From NCBI GenBank assembly GCA_963921195.1, contig OY992536.1, positions 285,281,530-285,345,529 on the forward strand: DNA of 64,000 bases, in the 5' to 3' direction. The notes beneath the pieces were generated by a model that worked only from the letters and a program-made list of their open reading frames with translations, was not told the DNA's origin and ran no database searches. Numbering within the stretch: position 1 is the stretch's first letter; every line of letters starts with the position of its first letter. Origin of the DNA: Pegoplata infirma. Lineage: Eukaryota > Arthropoda > Insecta > Diptera > Anthomyiidae. The translations under genes and the position numbers were made by a program. Positions 1-13,053 of the stretch are shown one piece after another.

Positions 1-1694
1 CAGTCTTTTTTAGGAGATAGACTAAGTACAAATTTAAAGCCGAAATTCCTTCGAAATTCCACAACTTTAACCTCAATAATAACACAGGGCAACACTTTTT
101 TTTGCCCGGGTTCTGATAGCTAATTTTGGGTAATTGGGGTACGCTGATTTCAAATCTGGCTATCGTTGTTTTGGGTCAGCACTAGTTTTTGAGATATAGC
201 CTAAGGAATCTTTGAAAATAGGCTATTTTTGGCATGTTTGTGAGTCCATATATACCAACACTTGTCTTACATCCAAAAAGTAAATGACGATTTTAGGTAT
301 ACATATATGTTGGATATACTGATTCCAAAAATGCTCTTACTTTTGTTGAGTCATCATTAGTTTTGGAGATATCGCTAAAATAAAATTTTTTAATTTCTGC
401 CCTCTTGAATTTTGTCTGAATATTTATGCCCTTTTTAACAACTCGAAAACTGAAGCTGTCAGAAAAAAGCTAATACCAGTTTTGGATTTCTCGCATCCAA
501 TATAGTTAAGTTCGTGTTTCAAACTGAGGCTCTAAAATTAGTTTTGGAAACTATTGCCAAGCAAAGTTGGTCAAAAACGTACTTTTTCGACTCTTTAACA
601 GCGATTTGCTCGCGAAAACGAGCTGATGGAAAAAATTGGATAACAGATTCGGAATCAGCACACTAAAATCCATATAAATCAGTCAGGCAAATTGAAAAAG
701 TTCAACTTTTGTCAACCTGTGTAATATACTTTCATATTTTCATATTTAAAAAAAAAAGTTTTTTGCCCCACGCTACTGTACTTAAATAAATACACATATA
801 TTATATTGTAATTTAAAATAATTTTATTCATAATTATTCATAGAAATAATGAGCAATAAGTTTGGGTACAAGTGAACATTGCATTAAAAACTACATATTC
901 TCGTATATTTTTTTCTTTTTCTGCTTATGCGGAAGTTAAGACTAGATATGCATAAGACTAAATTTTATTGTTAAAAGTTACTAATATGTATTTTTTTATG
1001 TATATATATTTAAAACATTTCTACATTATTTTCTATGGAAGATCTATTATTTGATATATTCTCTTAGATAATTTTTAATTATTACACAAGAATCATAAAA
1101 AATTATACAAAAATATATGTTATGTTTACTTTAATATTTTATAAATACTTAATATCAAAAATAAATTAAACAGATATTAGAATAAATAAAATATAATAGA
1201 AATCTGCATGAAGCTTTTTTCATTTTTGGCAATATAAGTTTTTTAATTTTACATAAATTTAGAAAACTTCAAAACCAAAAATTGTTTTAAAAAAAACTTT
1301 AAGAAATACATTTAAAAAGTTCATAATTCAAACAACAGTAGAAAATTATAAATTTCTTGTAGTAAAACAAATAATTAATTAACATAAAGTAATAATTTGT
1401 GTTTAAAACAAATAGCATTTTTTTACCAAAGCATTTATAATTTAACTTTAATATTAGTTCGTTTTTTGCTTTTAACCCCCTACTTAGGCTTTTCTATATA
1501 TTTCTTGTAATAACAATTTGTAAATTTTTTTCTTTGTTTCTTACTAATATAATTGTAAATTTCAAATTTCATAGAAATTTAACTCTTACTAAAATCTGTG
1601 GCATTAAAGTTTTAAGTTGTTTCAATATTATTTAAGCGTTATTATTCTTATTTTTTTGTTAATTTGTTTAATTTAAATGTACTGCTGATGTTGC
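1..1694. other. gene-free AT-rich flank with old diverged repeats
   Basis: No coding signal was seen. Between about 130 and 600 three diverged copies of a unit of roughly 170 bp can be read, each with a phrase like 'AGTTTTTGAGATATAGCC' or 'AGTTTTGGAGATATCGC'. The remainder, 780-1694, is A/T homopolymer-rich and probably includes the 3' UTR of NAA80. Confidence 0.5.
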
Positions 1695-2198
<504 letters not shown>

Positions 2199-2321
2199 CT
2201 ATAAGATAATTAAAAAAATATGATTATTATTAAAGAATATTGTAAATGCAAGATAAATATTAACTTTACTACTCTAGTTTTAAATCTAACTTCTATAGAT
2301 TTTAGTTTTTCAATATAATAC

Positions 2322-2369
2322 CTCATAATATGGTTCCGGTTTTACGTAGCGCATAATCAACTTAAGCAA
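2322..2369 (-). CDS. candidate internal coding exon upstream of NAA80
   Basis: A 48-nt open segment (16 codons, ending RYVKPEPYYE) lies between an acceptor (TATTCCTAG) and a donor (GAG then GTATTA). It is phase 0 at both ends and joins the NAA80 exon (acceptor above 2198) without breaking frame. A second AG nine bases further in (exon start 2360) would also keep frame. If left unspliced, the frame reads three more codons and stops, which would give a separate small ORF upstream of NAA80 instead. The peptide looks coding, but I do not recognise it. Confidence 0.5.
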
Positions 2370-3298
2370 CTAGGAATACTGAAGATGAGTTTTAATAAAA
2401 AAGAAAAGCTTAAAATGGTCTAAAAAATTAAAAAAAGAAATAGCTTTCATTAGTTTAGCAAACACCAAAAACAAATTTGAACATGCAGTTGTATTATTTA
2501 GGGAGCATTTAGGGGATTTTTATTATTTTTAAGATTGTTAAACTTTTGTGGACATTGCCAGTTGAAAAAACAGTGAAAAGAACCGTTTTTTAAAAGTCAG
2601 AAAAGTCGTATTTTTCTTTAACTTTTGATTTTCCAAAGTGTCCGTCCAAATTTTTATCCTACTAGACCTAATAGTTATGTGGTAAAAATTTGAGGCCAAT
2701 CGGATTAAAAATAACCCGTGACGCCTGGCGGTCAAAGTTTTTTTACACCGCTCCACAAATCTGAGGAGTGTCGCACAGTGGGGAAAAATGGACTTTTTTT
2801 GTCCAATTTTGCCTACAGGTCGCAATTCTTAATTGATTTCGGATTTTCTTTTTTTTGTATTTTAGCTAATAAAATTCCGCATCGATCTGTCATGTTGGAT
2901 TTTTGAAATTTCCTAAAGTTCAGAAAATTTTAATTTTTTCAGTATTTTGCAATAAAAAATGTATTAGGCATGGGATGAATGTGATTTATAGACTAAATTA
3001 AAGGTCTTATCAACGCGTGGTTAGTATTTGAAAATGTATTATTATTTTGGTTTTTATAACCAGACAAAAATTGAAGAATTTTCACTTTTAAAAGCCTATA
3101 TCTTTAAAAATAATGTACCAATTTCAATGAAATCTTTTTTAGATTAAAGCTTATGTTTTGCTTAGTCATAATTGGTATAAAATTTTTTTTAAAATTTTTT
3201 TTTTTTTTTTTTTAAACATTGATCCGATTGGATCTTTTTCTCATTGTATGCTGGTTTCTGTTGCTAATAAACCAATTTAACTAAATATCGGAAGCATA

Positions 3299-4246
3299 CA
3301 TGGGAATTTTTAATTGGCATTGAATTTTCATTGGCATTAGTTGAAACTAATGCCAATGCCAAAAAAAGCATTAGCATTTATTGCCAATAAAATTTTTTGA
3401 CATGGGCATTATTTGTACTAATGCCAATGAAACCGCACAAATGCCTAAAAAACTATTTACAATTGTTAAAAAAAAAACATTTTTTTTACAATAAATATAT
3501 TTTTTTGAAAAACTTAAAATGGCGATATCTTGAAAACTAAGCCAGATAGAGCAAAATGGAGGACATTTTTGGTTCTTTGGATCGCCATATTTTCGCCTGT
3601 CCTCTTAAAATGTGTGGACCACAATGGGTCCTAACTTTGAATCCAAAAAAATTGGCATTCCCGAAAATTTAAAAATGCTCATATCTCGGTAAATATTGAT
3701 GACAAAACATAAAATCCAAAAGCATTTTTGTAGCACTTGGTTTCTAGAACTCGCAATAATTTTTTAGTTATTCAGTTTCTAAAATTTGCAAGACCCTATT
3801 GGGACCCTAAATAGCAGTACCTGGAAAACTAAGCGCGATAATGCTAAAGGTATGTGAATTTTTATATTTTCGGGTGTGCACATTTTTATCGATTGAAAAT
3901 TTGGACCTATTAGGGTCCACACATGTGAAGAAGAACCAAAAATGCCCTCCATTTTGCTTTATCTAGCTTAGTTTTCGAGATATAGCCATTTTAAGTTTTA
4001 AACAAAAAAAAATTCACAAAACGCTGAAGGAAATACAACATTTAATATTGCTAATGCTTTGTTTACATTAATGCATTTTTTTAATGCCAATGCAATTTTT
4101 TATAATTGGCTAATGCTACTAATTTTTTAACGGGCATTGTCATTGATTGAAACTATGCCAATGCAAAAAATTTCATTGCCATTAGTTTCAATATAATGCC
4201 AATGAAATCGTCAATTAATTAGTCCATTTATTTAAATAGTCCCATG
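3299..4246. mobile_element. foldback/TIR element with GGCATTAG-rich arms, TA-flanked
   Basis: It begins CATGGGA and ends TCCCATG, and both ends are flanked by TA. Both arms are crowded with inverted copies of 'TTGGCATTAG' / 'CTAATGCCAA', and the inner parts (about 3490-3640 against 3900-4010) are also inverted copies ('CAAAATGGAGG' against 'CCTCCATTTTG'). No ORF is present, so it is non-autonomous. A related inner segment recurs inside the hAT element at 35954-36710 (about 36190-36320). Confidence 0.7.
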
Positions 4247-5079
4247 TATGTGTTATGTTATGTTGTCTATCAAGGATCACTTTTTCTGCAGGGTTTATAG
4301 ACAATTTTTCAAATACAAGTTATTCAGCGTTTTAAGATTGACATAAAGCAACTTAAACTTAAACCGCATTTGTTAAACTATTTTGGTTTAGAAAAAGATA
4401 CTGATGGAATTCACGTCAGAAATTTAAGTCTTGCAAAATTGCGCAATGTCAAAATTGCAACTTTTTTTGCTTGTTTCTTTGTGAATAAAAGCATTTGTAT
4501 TTATATTAAAATAAATTGCAATTCTTTTCTTGCAACTACGCATCATATAAAAGGTAATAGAAAAATAAAAATTTTTAAAAAAAAATTTTTAAAAAAAAAT
4601 GTTGCAATATTGCACTGTTGCAAGGGTCAAAAAATTCTGAAGTAAATACCCTAACTATGTGGACCAAGAATTTCTCTTTAAACTTGATCCAAAAATAGAA
4701 ATCACTGTTTTTAATCCGATTTGATCCTCATTTTTTATGACCACTTTAACAAGTGAATGCTAACCGAATTACAAAATATTTTCCATTTATTAAAAACCAC
4801 TTGTTTTTCATAGTTTTTACAATGAAATTCCAAAAGTTAAATAAATTAGACATAGACAATAAAAAAAACGCACGCAATAAGTCAAATCATGTCAAAATCG
4901 AGGCTATTTGCCCCTCTGGCTAATGTGAAAATCAAGGTTCACTATAGAGATGATGTGTTCAGGATCGTACTACAATAATTTTCGGCGGGATATATATAAA
5001 ATTTTACATTTTTTTTATTTTTTTTTACATTTTTATTTTTATAATTTTAAATTTTTATAATGCTTAAATGATAATACGG

Positions 5080-5420
5080 GGCATGTCACAGACTAAGTTC
5101 CGTTCAGATTTGGAATAAGTGGTTTACTCGTAAAACGCAAAACTAATTATTTTTTAACGCAAAAAATAATTCAAAAGCATTTTTAATGAAATTTTTTACT
5201 ACAAAACTTCAAAAAAATTTAATGTGTGGGACTTTATAAATATTTTTTCTAAAATCATTTTTAATTAAATTCTTTACCCCAAAAAGCAAAAATATTTTGT
5301 GTCCGGGATTTTAAAAATTTTCTAGAATTTTTTTAAGCATTTAAATGTACTTCGTTACTCCAAAGCGCAAAAAAATTGTCTAGGGCTTTGAAAATTGTTA
5401 ACTTTTTTTGAAAAAAATTT
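5080..5420. repeat. degenerate ~85-bp tandem units (TGTCCGGGACTT family)
   Basis: Three or so diverged units share 'TACTCCAAAACGCAAAA', a run of T/A, then 'TGTCCGGGAC'. The same units appear in MED6 intron 3 (about 21890-22090 and 22770-22830) and in the zinc-finger gene intron (about 27650-27890). Confidence 0.55.
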
Positions 5421-5761
5421 AAAATTGTCAATATGTATGAACTACAAACATTTTACTGATATGTCTTCTTTTTTCCAGTCACGGGATAGGTGATTTCGTA
5501 TTGACCGTCGCGTAAGGACATCTCAAAAATGTTGATACATTTCACACAAAATGCTTTTATTCGGCGGATGTTAATACAGAATGGTTTTCAAACAAAAAAC
5601 AAATTTTTTGAAGCAGAAACCTTTTATCGCCAAAAAAGTATACCCAAAGTATACCCTCCTCTTATTGGTAGAGGGTGTATAGTTAGGGTAATAATTTTTT
5701 CTGTACTCAAATCATTAGGCCCAAGTTTATGGCCTCTGTTCTGTCTTTCACAACTAAATTT

Positions 5762-5880
5762 TATTTATGTGAAACAAAACGAAAAAGAAATTCGGATGTG
5801 AAATCTAGAACACCAAAAAAATTCGGAAATTTTTATTTTCACATTTTTATGTGAATAATTTTTTTTGGAACAGCGGCCTA
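5762..5880 (+). repeat. ~115-bp dispersed repeat (GTGAAACAAAACG family)
   Basis: It reads 'ATGTGAAACAAAACGAAAA' through 'GGAACAGCGGCC'. An inverted copy lies at about 46748-46870, where it interrupts one of two otherwise duplicated sequences and so behaves like an insertion. A partial relative lies near 27100-27180. Confidence 0.6.
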
Positions 5881-6619
5881 TATGTTTTTTTAGAAATGAC
5901 TCTGAAAACTCTTTTCTATAGAAAAAAACACTGATGATTTTTTCAACACTCGAAAAATTTCGATTAAACTAACAAACTTGACCCGAATTTAGTATTTCAG
6001 TAAAAATATACTGTTAAAAAACAACTGCCATAAAACGTTGTCGTTATTTTGAAGAAAATTAAGTTGACTTCAAACAACTTATGGTGTTTTCTTTTCTAAA
6101 AAAAATGTTTGCCTTTTTAGGGCATACATTTTTAAAATGTTTAACACACCTTAAAAAAATCTATAAAAATTTGCATTTTATTTGACTGGAATAGAACACA
6201 ACATACAGAAATACTCTGCCCTGTATTTTTTAACAGCTGTTTTGGGAAAACAACACAGAAAAAGTCAGCTGTTGTATAAGGCAATTTCAACCCCGTGATT
6301 TTTTACGGGGTAAAAAGTGCAACTTTTTTGCACTTTATAGGGCAGACATTTTTAGAAAAGAACACGATATTCTTTATAAGGGTTGACATTTTTTAGAAAA
6401 GAACACAAAATTTTCGGGGCGAAATGCAAAAAAAAGGCACATTTTTTGCCAGAAAAGAAAACACCATTAATTTAAATATTTTGATCATTTCCGTGCAGAA
6501 AAAACAAAACCCCCAGGTTTTAAGAATAAGAAAATCCCTCAGATTTGGAGAACTTCTTTCTTAAGTTTTCATAATTTTTCCTTTTAGAAAACTTTACAGT
6601 TAATAAGCCTTTTGTTTTA

Positions 6620-6937
6620 AAGGTGCGTTCACACGAGAAAGAAATCTCGATAGAAAAATCGAAAATTTGTCAACTCTAGGCTTTTTAAATGTCATCTCTA
6701 AAAAAATAAATTTTGTTTACGTTATAATTTTTTTATTAAACAAAATACAGACTTCAAATCAAAAATAATATCAATCTCTTCCAAAAATCTGTAACATTAT
6801 CAAAAAAAGTGGTAAGAAATAATTCGTTTTAGAGGAATTTGATTTGACACAATTATTGAAAAAGTCAAATTCACAGGTACACAGAGTCGTTTTTTGGCCT
6901 TTGTCTAGCCGTTTTCTCTCCCGTGTAAACGCGCCTT
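6620..6937. mobile_element. MITE with AAGGTGCGTTCACACG termini
   Basis: The left end AAGGTGCGTTCACACG is the imperfect inverse of the right end CGTGTAAACGCGCCTT. The 318-bp span is non-coding. No target duplication could be fixed with confidence, so the superfamily is open. Confidence 0.6.
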
Positions 6938-7205
6938 AAGAGTTTTTTCCAATAAATTTTGATGACATTACCTATCGAACATTTCAGAATTGATAGGATT
7001 CATGCAATAACATTATCTTTCTAAAAATGTAGAAAATCCATCGTCCCGTGAACTTTTCAATTTTCGAAAAAAATTATTTTTTATGTTGAAATGTTCAAAA
7101 ATCAGAACAATCAGTACATATTTAAAAAAATCAGTACAAATCAGTTCAACGTTTTTTGATCAGTACAGGAGATCAAAAATCAGTACATGTACTGATTAAA
7201 TCAGT

Positions 7206-7983
7206 ACGAATGTTATTCGGTTTGTAACTCGTCTAAGAAATTTGAGCGATGTCTGTCTAGTGAAATGACGATCACATCCAAAATATTACACAGATGTTGG
7301 TACATTCCACATAACCTCAAAGCACAAAAGGTATTTATTCGGCTGTTGTTTGACATATGTATGTGAACAGAATTGGATACCGAAAGGCATTTAAACAAGT
7401 ACAAACATATTTGTTTACCCCAGAAATTATTTTTTTACCAACAAATTTTTTTCCGCGGAATTTTTTTTCAAAATTTTTCAAATATAAATTTTTTCACCAC
7501 CTTTTTTTTCAAATTTTTACCAATTTTTTTTTTTAACAATTTATTTTTTAAATTAAGCTCCTATAAGGAGCATAGGGCCCCATTCACAGAGATGACTGAA
7601 ACTTAACATATTTATTAGAAGTTCTCCCGAGAAGTTTGGTATTGCATTTGAGCGATATCGGTTCAGCGGTTCAAAAGTTATGAACGAAAACATAACCTAA
7701 AAATACAACATAACCTAAAAATACAAAATGCTTTAATTCGGCTTCTGGTTGACATATGTGAACATAATTGAACACCAAATGGTATTTAAACAAGTACTAA
7801 CATATTTTTTGAAAAAAAAGAAAAAAATCGCGTATTTTTTTTTACTAAAATTTTTTTTTCTGGAATTTTTTTTTTTTAAAAGTAATTTCCTTTTAAATAA
7901 AGTTTTTTGCAATAATCTTTTTAAAATTGTGGAGGGTATCACTACATTCGGCAAGGCCGAATTTAACTTTTTTACTTGTTTAT
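7206..7983 (+). mobile_element. INE-1/DINE-1-like element, rearranged copy
   Basis: It carries 'CGGTTTGTAACTCGTC', 'GCGATGTCTGTCTAG', 'TCTCCCGAGAAGTTTGGTAT' and the 3' tail with the hairpin ATTCGGCAAGGCCGAAT followed by a TTTTACTTGTTT run. Parts are duplicated inside it (two 'CATATGTGAACA' blocks). It lacks the 5' TATACCCTC hairpin that the copy at 49053 has. Confidence 0.6.
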
Positions 7984-8897
7984 TATAATTAATTTTTTTA
8001 CTTGTTTTTCACAAACAAAAAAATGTTTTCCCGAAAATTTACAAATTTTTTTGCAATACCGTTTTGACTTTGCCGAACATAACATGGTAGATAAGATCGT
8101 ATTTAGATTAAGTTATGGTGGATGGCATGGGTATAAACCAATGCCCATAGAGGCCAAATTGTGGCCCATTATGATTCCTGTTTTTCCTTCTCTTCCATTG
8201 CATTTAACTTATTTTAATTGTTATTTCTCAGTGTGATGTAAAAAAATGTAACTTTTAAGTAAGACGTGGCACAAGAATGGTTGGGAAACATTAGTATACC
8301 TGCTCCAAAGGCTTCAGCCCAATAATCTAGTCTAGAGAGTGTGATTTTCGTCTGCCCCGTATACCGCAATTTAAAAATCTCAGATTCTTAAAAATCTTGT
8401 CTGAGATTCAGATACAAATTACCCTATAACAAATTTATGTGTACGCTCCTGGATTTTTGTGTGTTTTGTATGCGTACATCTATTTTGCCTTGGCTGGCTG
8501 GTCTTATCTGGATACTTGCTTGACTGTTTGTTTGGCTAATAAAACACAACAACAGAAAGCAAAAAAAATAAAAACATAGAGGAAAAAAACTGGAATGTGA
8601 GAAATGGAAAAATGGACACAAAATTGCAAAAATAAAAGTGAAAAACTATTGCATAATACACAAACAACTTTAATAAAGCAATATGTTATAAGATGATTTA
8701 ATAATTGAGCCACTGACACAATCCAATACATTTTGAGGAAAACAACTTTTGAAATTATAAAAATACAGTTAAAGGAGCAGTAGTACATACAACAGTATTC
8801 GTATTAATAGTTTTATGACACACACAAACCACATTGATTTTATTATTTCACTATTTAATAATGTATTATTAATATAAAATATTTATTTTTTTATTAC

Positions 8898-9008
8898 CAT
8901 GATGTGTTCTCTACGTTGTCTTTCTTCCTGAGTAATGCCGCCACGACGATGCAAAGCACAGAACGAACTGATACTTAGGAAACCACCAATGGTTGTTCTT
9001 ACCCACAT
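8898..9008 (-). CDS. candidate first coding exon (37 codons) joined to NAA80 or to a small upstream protein
   Basis: An ATG-initiated segment begins MWVRTTIGGF and ends RQRREHIM, with a donor GTAATA directly after the last codon. An in-frame TAG lies a few codons upstream of the ATG, so this is the first ATG of its frame. Codon use and base composition stand out as coding against the AT-rich surroundings. The exon ends in phase 0 and can join 2322-2369 and then 1695-2198, giving a 220-residue product with an N-terminal extension on the acetyltransferase. It could instead encode a small membrane or mitochondrial-type protein on the same transcript. The implied intron is about 6.5 kb and full of repeats. 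Confidence 0.5.
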
Positions 9009-9959
9009 AAACTTTTGGGGCGACCTCTAATTTTTCTTTCTTGTTTTCGCACTTATTAATTTATATTTTTATCTTTTTGCCAAGACGCGTGGAAATATTT
9101 CTACTTTTCCTATATTTCCTCTTTCTTGGTATGGGAATTTGTATTTTTTTGCTACTTGTCTTTTGAAAGTTCTATTCGTTGTTTATATTAGTTTTTGATA
9201 TGTTTATTTAAAATATTTTCTAATTTTAGTACAAAAACACATGAAATGTATTGTTTCGCGAAAAAAAAATAATTAAGAAAAAAAATTTTGTTGTTCGTTA
9301 CGAAAAAACAAACACACAAGTAAATACAACAATAAAATACAACTGTCAGAAATTGTCTAATAATCTTTTGTTTTACTTTGCGCAAAAACAAAAAAAAAAA
9401 CACGAATAGAAAATTAAAATACACAAAACAATAAAAGGGTGGGTAAACATAAGTAAACAATAAATTCATTCAAGCGAAAGAGAAACAGAAAATGTAATAC
9501 AGTGTTGCCAAGAGAAAGGAATAATCCCAAAATAAATATTTTCATTTATTTAAACTAGTTTAAATACTTGATTATGTTTGAGAATTTAAACTAGTTTAGA
9601 AAAATAAATTAATTTGATTGTATTAAGAAATACGATTCATAAAACATGTTTTAGTGCTAAACACTTGTTTTATACCAAATTCGCATTTATTTTTGACAAA
9701 TATCCCCAAAAAATCCCCAAAACAATTTTTGAAATCCCCAAATGAGATTTCTTGTCCTTCTTGCTCGCGTGAGCCACTGATGCCAACTTTTTTTGTCAAA
9801 AACCCGCTAAATCAGGAAAAAAAATCTCCAGAAAACACCAGATTCAATAATAGAAAATAAATTTAGCTATTTAATAGCTAAATGTCATGAAATTTGAAAT
9901 GTAACGGTTTTTTTAATAATATAACGGTTTTTTTTTTTAATAATGTTATACATAGCAAG

Positions 9960-10368
9960 AGAGAGCGTGAGAGTGTGACACGAATTTTTCGTGATTCACG
10001 CGTGATCGTGAGTGAAATTTGATTTGACTCAAGTGATCGTGAGTCCACGTGATTAGAAAAAATATGTTCGTACGTGAGCGTGCGTGAGTAACTTTTGTTT
10101 CCTGACTTTTCGTGATAGTTTTGTTTAAATAAATTTTTATAATTGTTTTAAGGAAATTAAATACTTTTTGTAAAAGAAATCGCAAACAGTAAAATAAAAA
10201 TTTGTTAACTTAAATTTCGTCTTCGTGAGCATGTGAAAAATTTTAGTTACTCACGTGAGAGTGCGTGAACGTGATCAGAAAAAACAATTTCGTGCGTGAT
10301 CGTGTGTGAGCAATATTTTGATTTCATGAGCGTGCGTGAGTCAAAATTCACTCACGCTCCCATCTCTA
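9960..10368. mobile_element. hAT MITE (CGTGAG-rich), TSD ATAGCAAG
   Basis: The 8-bp duplication ATAGCAAG lies at 9952-9959 and 10369-10376. The right end is CCCATCTCTA; the left end (AGAGAGCG) is a decayed form of TAGAGATG. The interior is packed with CGTGAG / CTCACG motifs and TGATTCACGCGTGATC-like inverted stretches. It is the same family as 22095-22770 and has no ORF. Confidence 0.85.
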
Positions 10369-10988
10369 ATAGCAAGTTAAAAAATTACAGAATCGAATAC
10401 AACTGTTTTGGCCATACCAAATATTCGGTAAAATTGTTACTATACAACCAAAACCGAATCCGAATAATAAAAACAATTATTTATGTAGGAAAAACAAGCG
10501 AAAGAGTTAAATTAGACTTACAAGGGAGGTCTCCATTGTTCACCTCCCAATCTTCATGAAATTTGGATACGTATTTTTTTAGCGGCCCAAATTAAAAGGT
10601 ATTTAAAAGACCCAACTCTTGGTGCTAACAATGTGACAAAAATGTCAAAAGACACAGTTTTTTTTTTTTTTTAGCGGTCCAAATTGAAAATGAAGGGGGA
10701 AGAAACAGTAATTTTGTTTCCTAGTCATATATGTATATCAAATGTAAGGTCTTTGTAAAACCTATCCAAGTCTGTAAAGAACGTGTCCAAACAAGGACAT
10801 TTTTCGTCATATTGAGGGAAATACCAAAGTTCTTGTAAATAAGTCTTTTTTGGCATGTTGTTAGCACTAGAAGATAGGTATTTTAAATGCCTTTAATCTG
10901 ATACCAAATATGCCTATGTTAATTTTGATTAAATATGCGTAAATCGAAAAAAAACCGAAAAAGGTCAAATATACAAATGACGATAAAA

Positions 10989-11179
10989 ACGCTCATCTGA
11001 ACGGCTCTTTAATAAAAACAAAAAAATCAAAAGTGTGAAAAATTTTAAGTTTTTTTTATTAAGTTGTGGCTGGCAAAAATCGCTAGATTTCCCGCTGCCC
11101 GCTAAATCACTTTTTTTCCCGCTAGACGCAAAATAAAAACGCTAGTTTTAGCGGGAAAAACACCAAATTGGCAACAGTG
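10989..11179 (-). mobile_element. hAT-like element fragment (CACTGTTGCC end)
   Basis: It ends GGCAACAGTG and carries 'CCCGCTGCCCGCTAAATCAC' and 'GTTTTAGCGGGAAAAAC'. An inverted copy starts at 63784 and runs off the right edge of the window. The left boundary is not resolved. Confidence 0.6.
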
Positions 11180-11252
11180 GCGTGAGCAGCCTAGTGGGGA
11201 AAACACGGCACGGGGGACGGTTTCCAATTAGAATGTGTTTCACCAACTAATA

Positions 11253-11413
11253 GTACGAACAGAACAAGCACGGCACGAGGGACGGTTTCCAATTAGAATG
11301 AGTTTTGCCACCTTTAAAAAATAGAACAAGTTTTATTTCACACCGGCGCCGGCCACCGGTTTTATCTGTCAAATCGTATGGAAAAAGTCGTGCCGGGATT
11401 GTTCTGTTCCTAC
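11253..11413. mobile_element. short TIR element (GAACAGAACAA termini)
   Basis: 'GTACGAACAGAACAAG..CGGCACGA' at the left is the inverse of 'CGTGCCGGGATTGTTCTGTT' at the right. Flanks ACTAATA and ACTAAAC may be a decayed duplication. Its left terminal stretch is partly duplicated just upstream (11205-11245). Confidence 0.55.
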
Positions 11414-11639
11414 ACTAAACTAGTTTAAATAAATGCGAATATGGTATTAGTTTAAATATGGCAACGCCAATTGTCTACTGCCCAGACCTTTGAAGAACTA
11501 TTTTTTTTTTTGTGAACTAGTTCGCACTAATTTTCTATAAATTAATTCATTGTTTGACTTAATTCTGTGATTTTTTTTTTTTAATTACACATCTTTACAA
11601 GAAAATTTGGCTTATGGGTGTATGATAAGTAACTACACC

Positions 11640-11780
11640 ATTTCCAATTGTATTTTAAAATTTTCCAAATGTATTTTAAAATTGTCCAAATGTATTTTAA
11701 ATTTTCCATATGTATTTTAAAATTGTCCAAATGTATTTTAAAATTGTCCACATATATTTTAAATTTGTCCAAATGTATTT
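11640..11780 (-). repeat. 21-bp minisatellite (TTTGGACAATTTTAAAATACA family), short array
   Basis: About seven units of 'CAAATGTATTTTAAAATTGTC', period about 21 bp. It belongs to the same family as the longer array at 42299-42800. Each array is preceded by a CTACACCATTT phrase. Confidence 0.75.
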
Positions 11781-12308
11781 AACAGAGTTGTATGTTTCGT
11801 TTTACCAGCAAGAAATACAGCTAAAGACCTGGACTGTGATCACGTAAAACGATAATTAATCGTCGATCGTCGTCGATCATCGTCGATTTTTGGAGCCTTG
11901 TTGCTCCTAAACTAATCAAAATATTTTCAATTTTTTTAATGTTTCTGGATTAGACAATACTCTTTAAAAATTTAATAAAGAAACATTTTCAAATTTCCCT
12001 TCAAAACGATATGTATTTTGATGTCGTTTATGCATCGTCTATCGTTTTCGTTTTACGTGATTAGCCTCCTGTTTAGACAAAACGTATTTTTAGTAAGATT
12101 TTTCTTTTCGGAGTATGTTTAACTTTTACCCGCTTCTTGTCAAATCCCTTTCTGAATAATTTCAAAAGATAACGAAAACCATCCGTATGCCAAATTATTA
12201 AAATATATTTATATACGCAAATATCTTGTTTATCGTGATTCCTCAAAAGCGCTTAGCAAAATATTTTTTGCGTGCGTCGTTTGATTTAAAACAGAGCAAT
12301 GCAAATAT

Positions 12309-12560
12309 CACAGCTTCGAAAAATTTCATTCCTTAATTCGATTTGGCATTCCGAAAGAAAGTTTAGTGATTGCATTTCCCAATCACATTTTAGGGAATTG
12401 AATGATTTCACTTTAGACTCATTCGATTTAAAAATATCGAATGCACTCGATTTATTTTTCATTCGGCTTTCGCAAATCGAATGCATTCGATTTTTTTTCA
12501 TTCGACTTTTAAAAATATAATATATTCCATTGCGAATGCAATCGAATGCAATCGCATGTT
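12309..12560. mobile_element. hAT element fragment (GAATGCATTCGATT family)
   Basis: It starts CAGCTTCGAAAAATTTCATTCC and continues with repeated 'CGAATGCATTCGATTTTT' motifs. It is homologous to one end of the complete element at 35954-36710; the other terminus is missing. Confidence 0.6.
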
Positions 12561-12893
12561 TCCAAAATGTTTAAAATTAAACGATGTTCTAAATTGAATG
12601 TATTGGTAAACACGTGTTTAAATTTAATTGCATAATTTTGTAAAACGCAACGCGCCGCGTTGTTAAAATTTCAATAAAATTTGTTGTTGTAACAAAAACA
12701 AATTACACAGAAATTTTAACAACGTGGCGCTTACAAAATTAGGGTGTAAATATGCCAATGCGAATATGCTATTATTAGGCGTTTTTTTTGGCATAATTAC
12801 CAGTGTTCTACCATACAAAGTTCACATTAGTGTTAACGCTCAAAATTCTAGAAGTTAAAAATTAACTTGCATACATTGTGATTGATTCTCTTA

Positions 12894-13053
12894 TACCATA
12901 TTTGCATTCGTTTAAGCTAGTTTAATTATGTGTTTTCCCCATACAATTTTAAACACTTTATCTGTCAAAATAAAACGAAGTTCAATTTTGACGTTTAAAT
13001 AGTATGGAGAAAACCAATAATTAAACTAGGTAAAAATGAATTCGAACACCGTT
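12894..13053. mobile_element. small MITE (TACCATATTTGCATTC / GAATTCGAACACCGT)
   Basis: The ends are imperfect inverse copies, and the inner arms 'GTGTTTTCCCCATAC' and 'GTATGGAGAAAACC' are inverse too. The right half recurs at about 19100-19160. Confidence 0.55.

Larger units (their letters stand above)
2370..8897. other. repeat-filled interval, probable intron of the NAA80 transcript
   Basis: No convincing coding exon was found. It holds a 948-bp foldback element (3299-4246), a block of TGTCCGGG-type units (5080-5420), a short dispersed repeat (5762-5880), a TIR MITE (6620-6937) and an INE-1-like copy (about 7206-7983). At 8090-8900 I see only low-complexity sequence. Confidence 0.5.

Noticed and set aside
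9188..9469. Hydrophobic minus-strand ORF upstream of the candidate NAA80 first exon
   Set aside because: Low-complexity F/V/C-rich translation of simple sequence; an in-frame stop separates this interval from the ATG at 9008.
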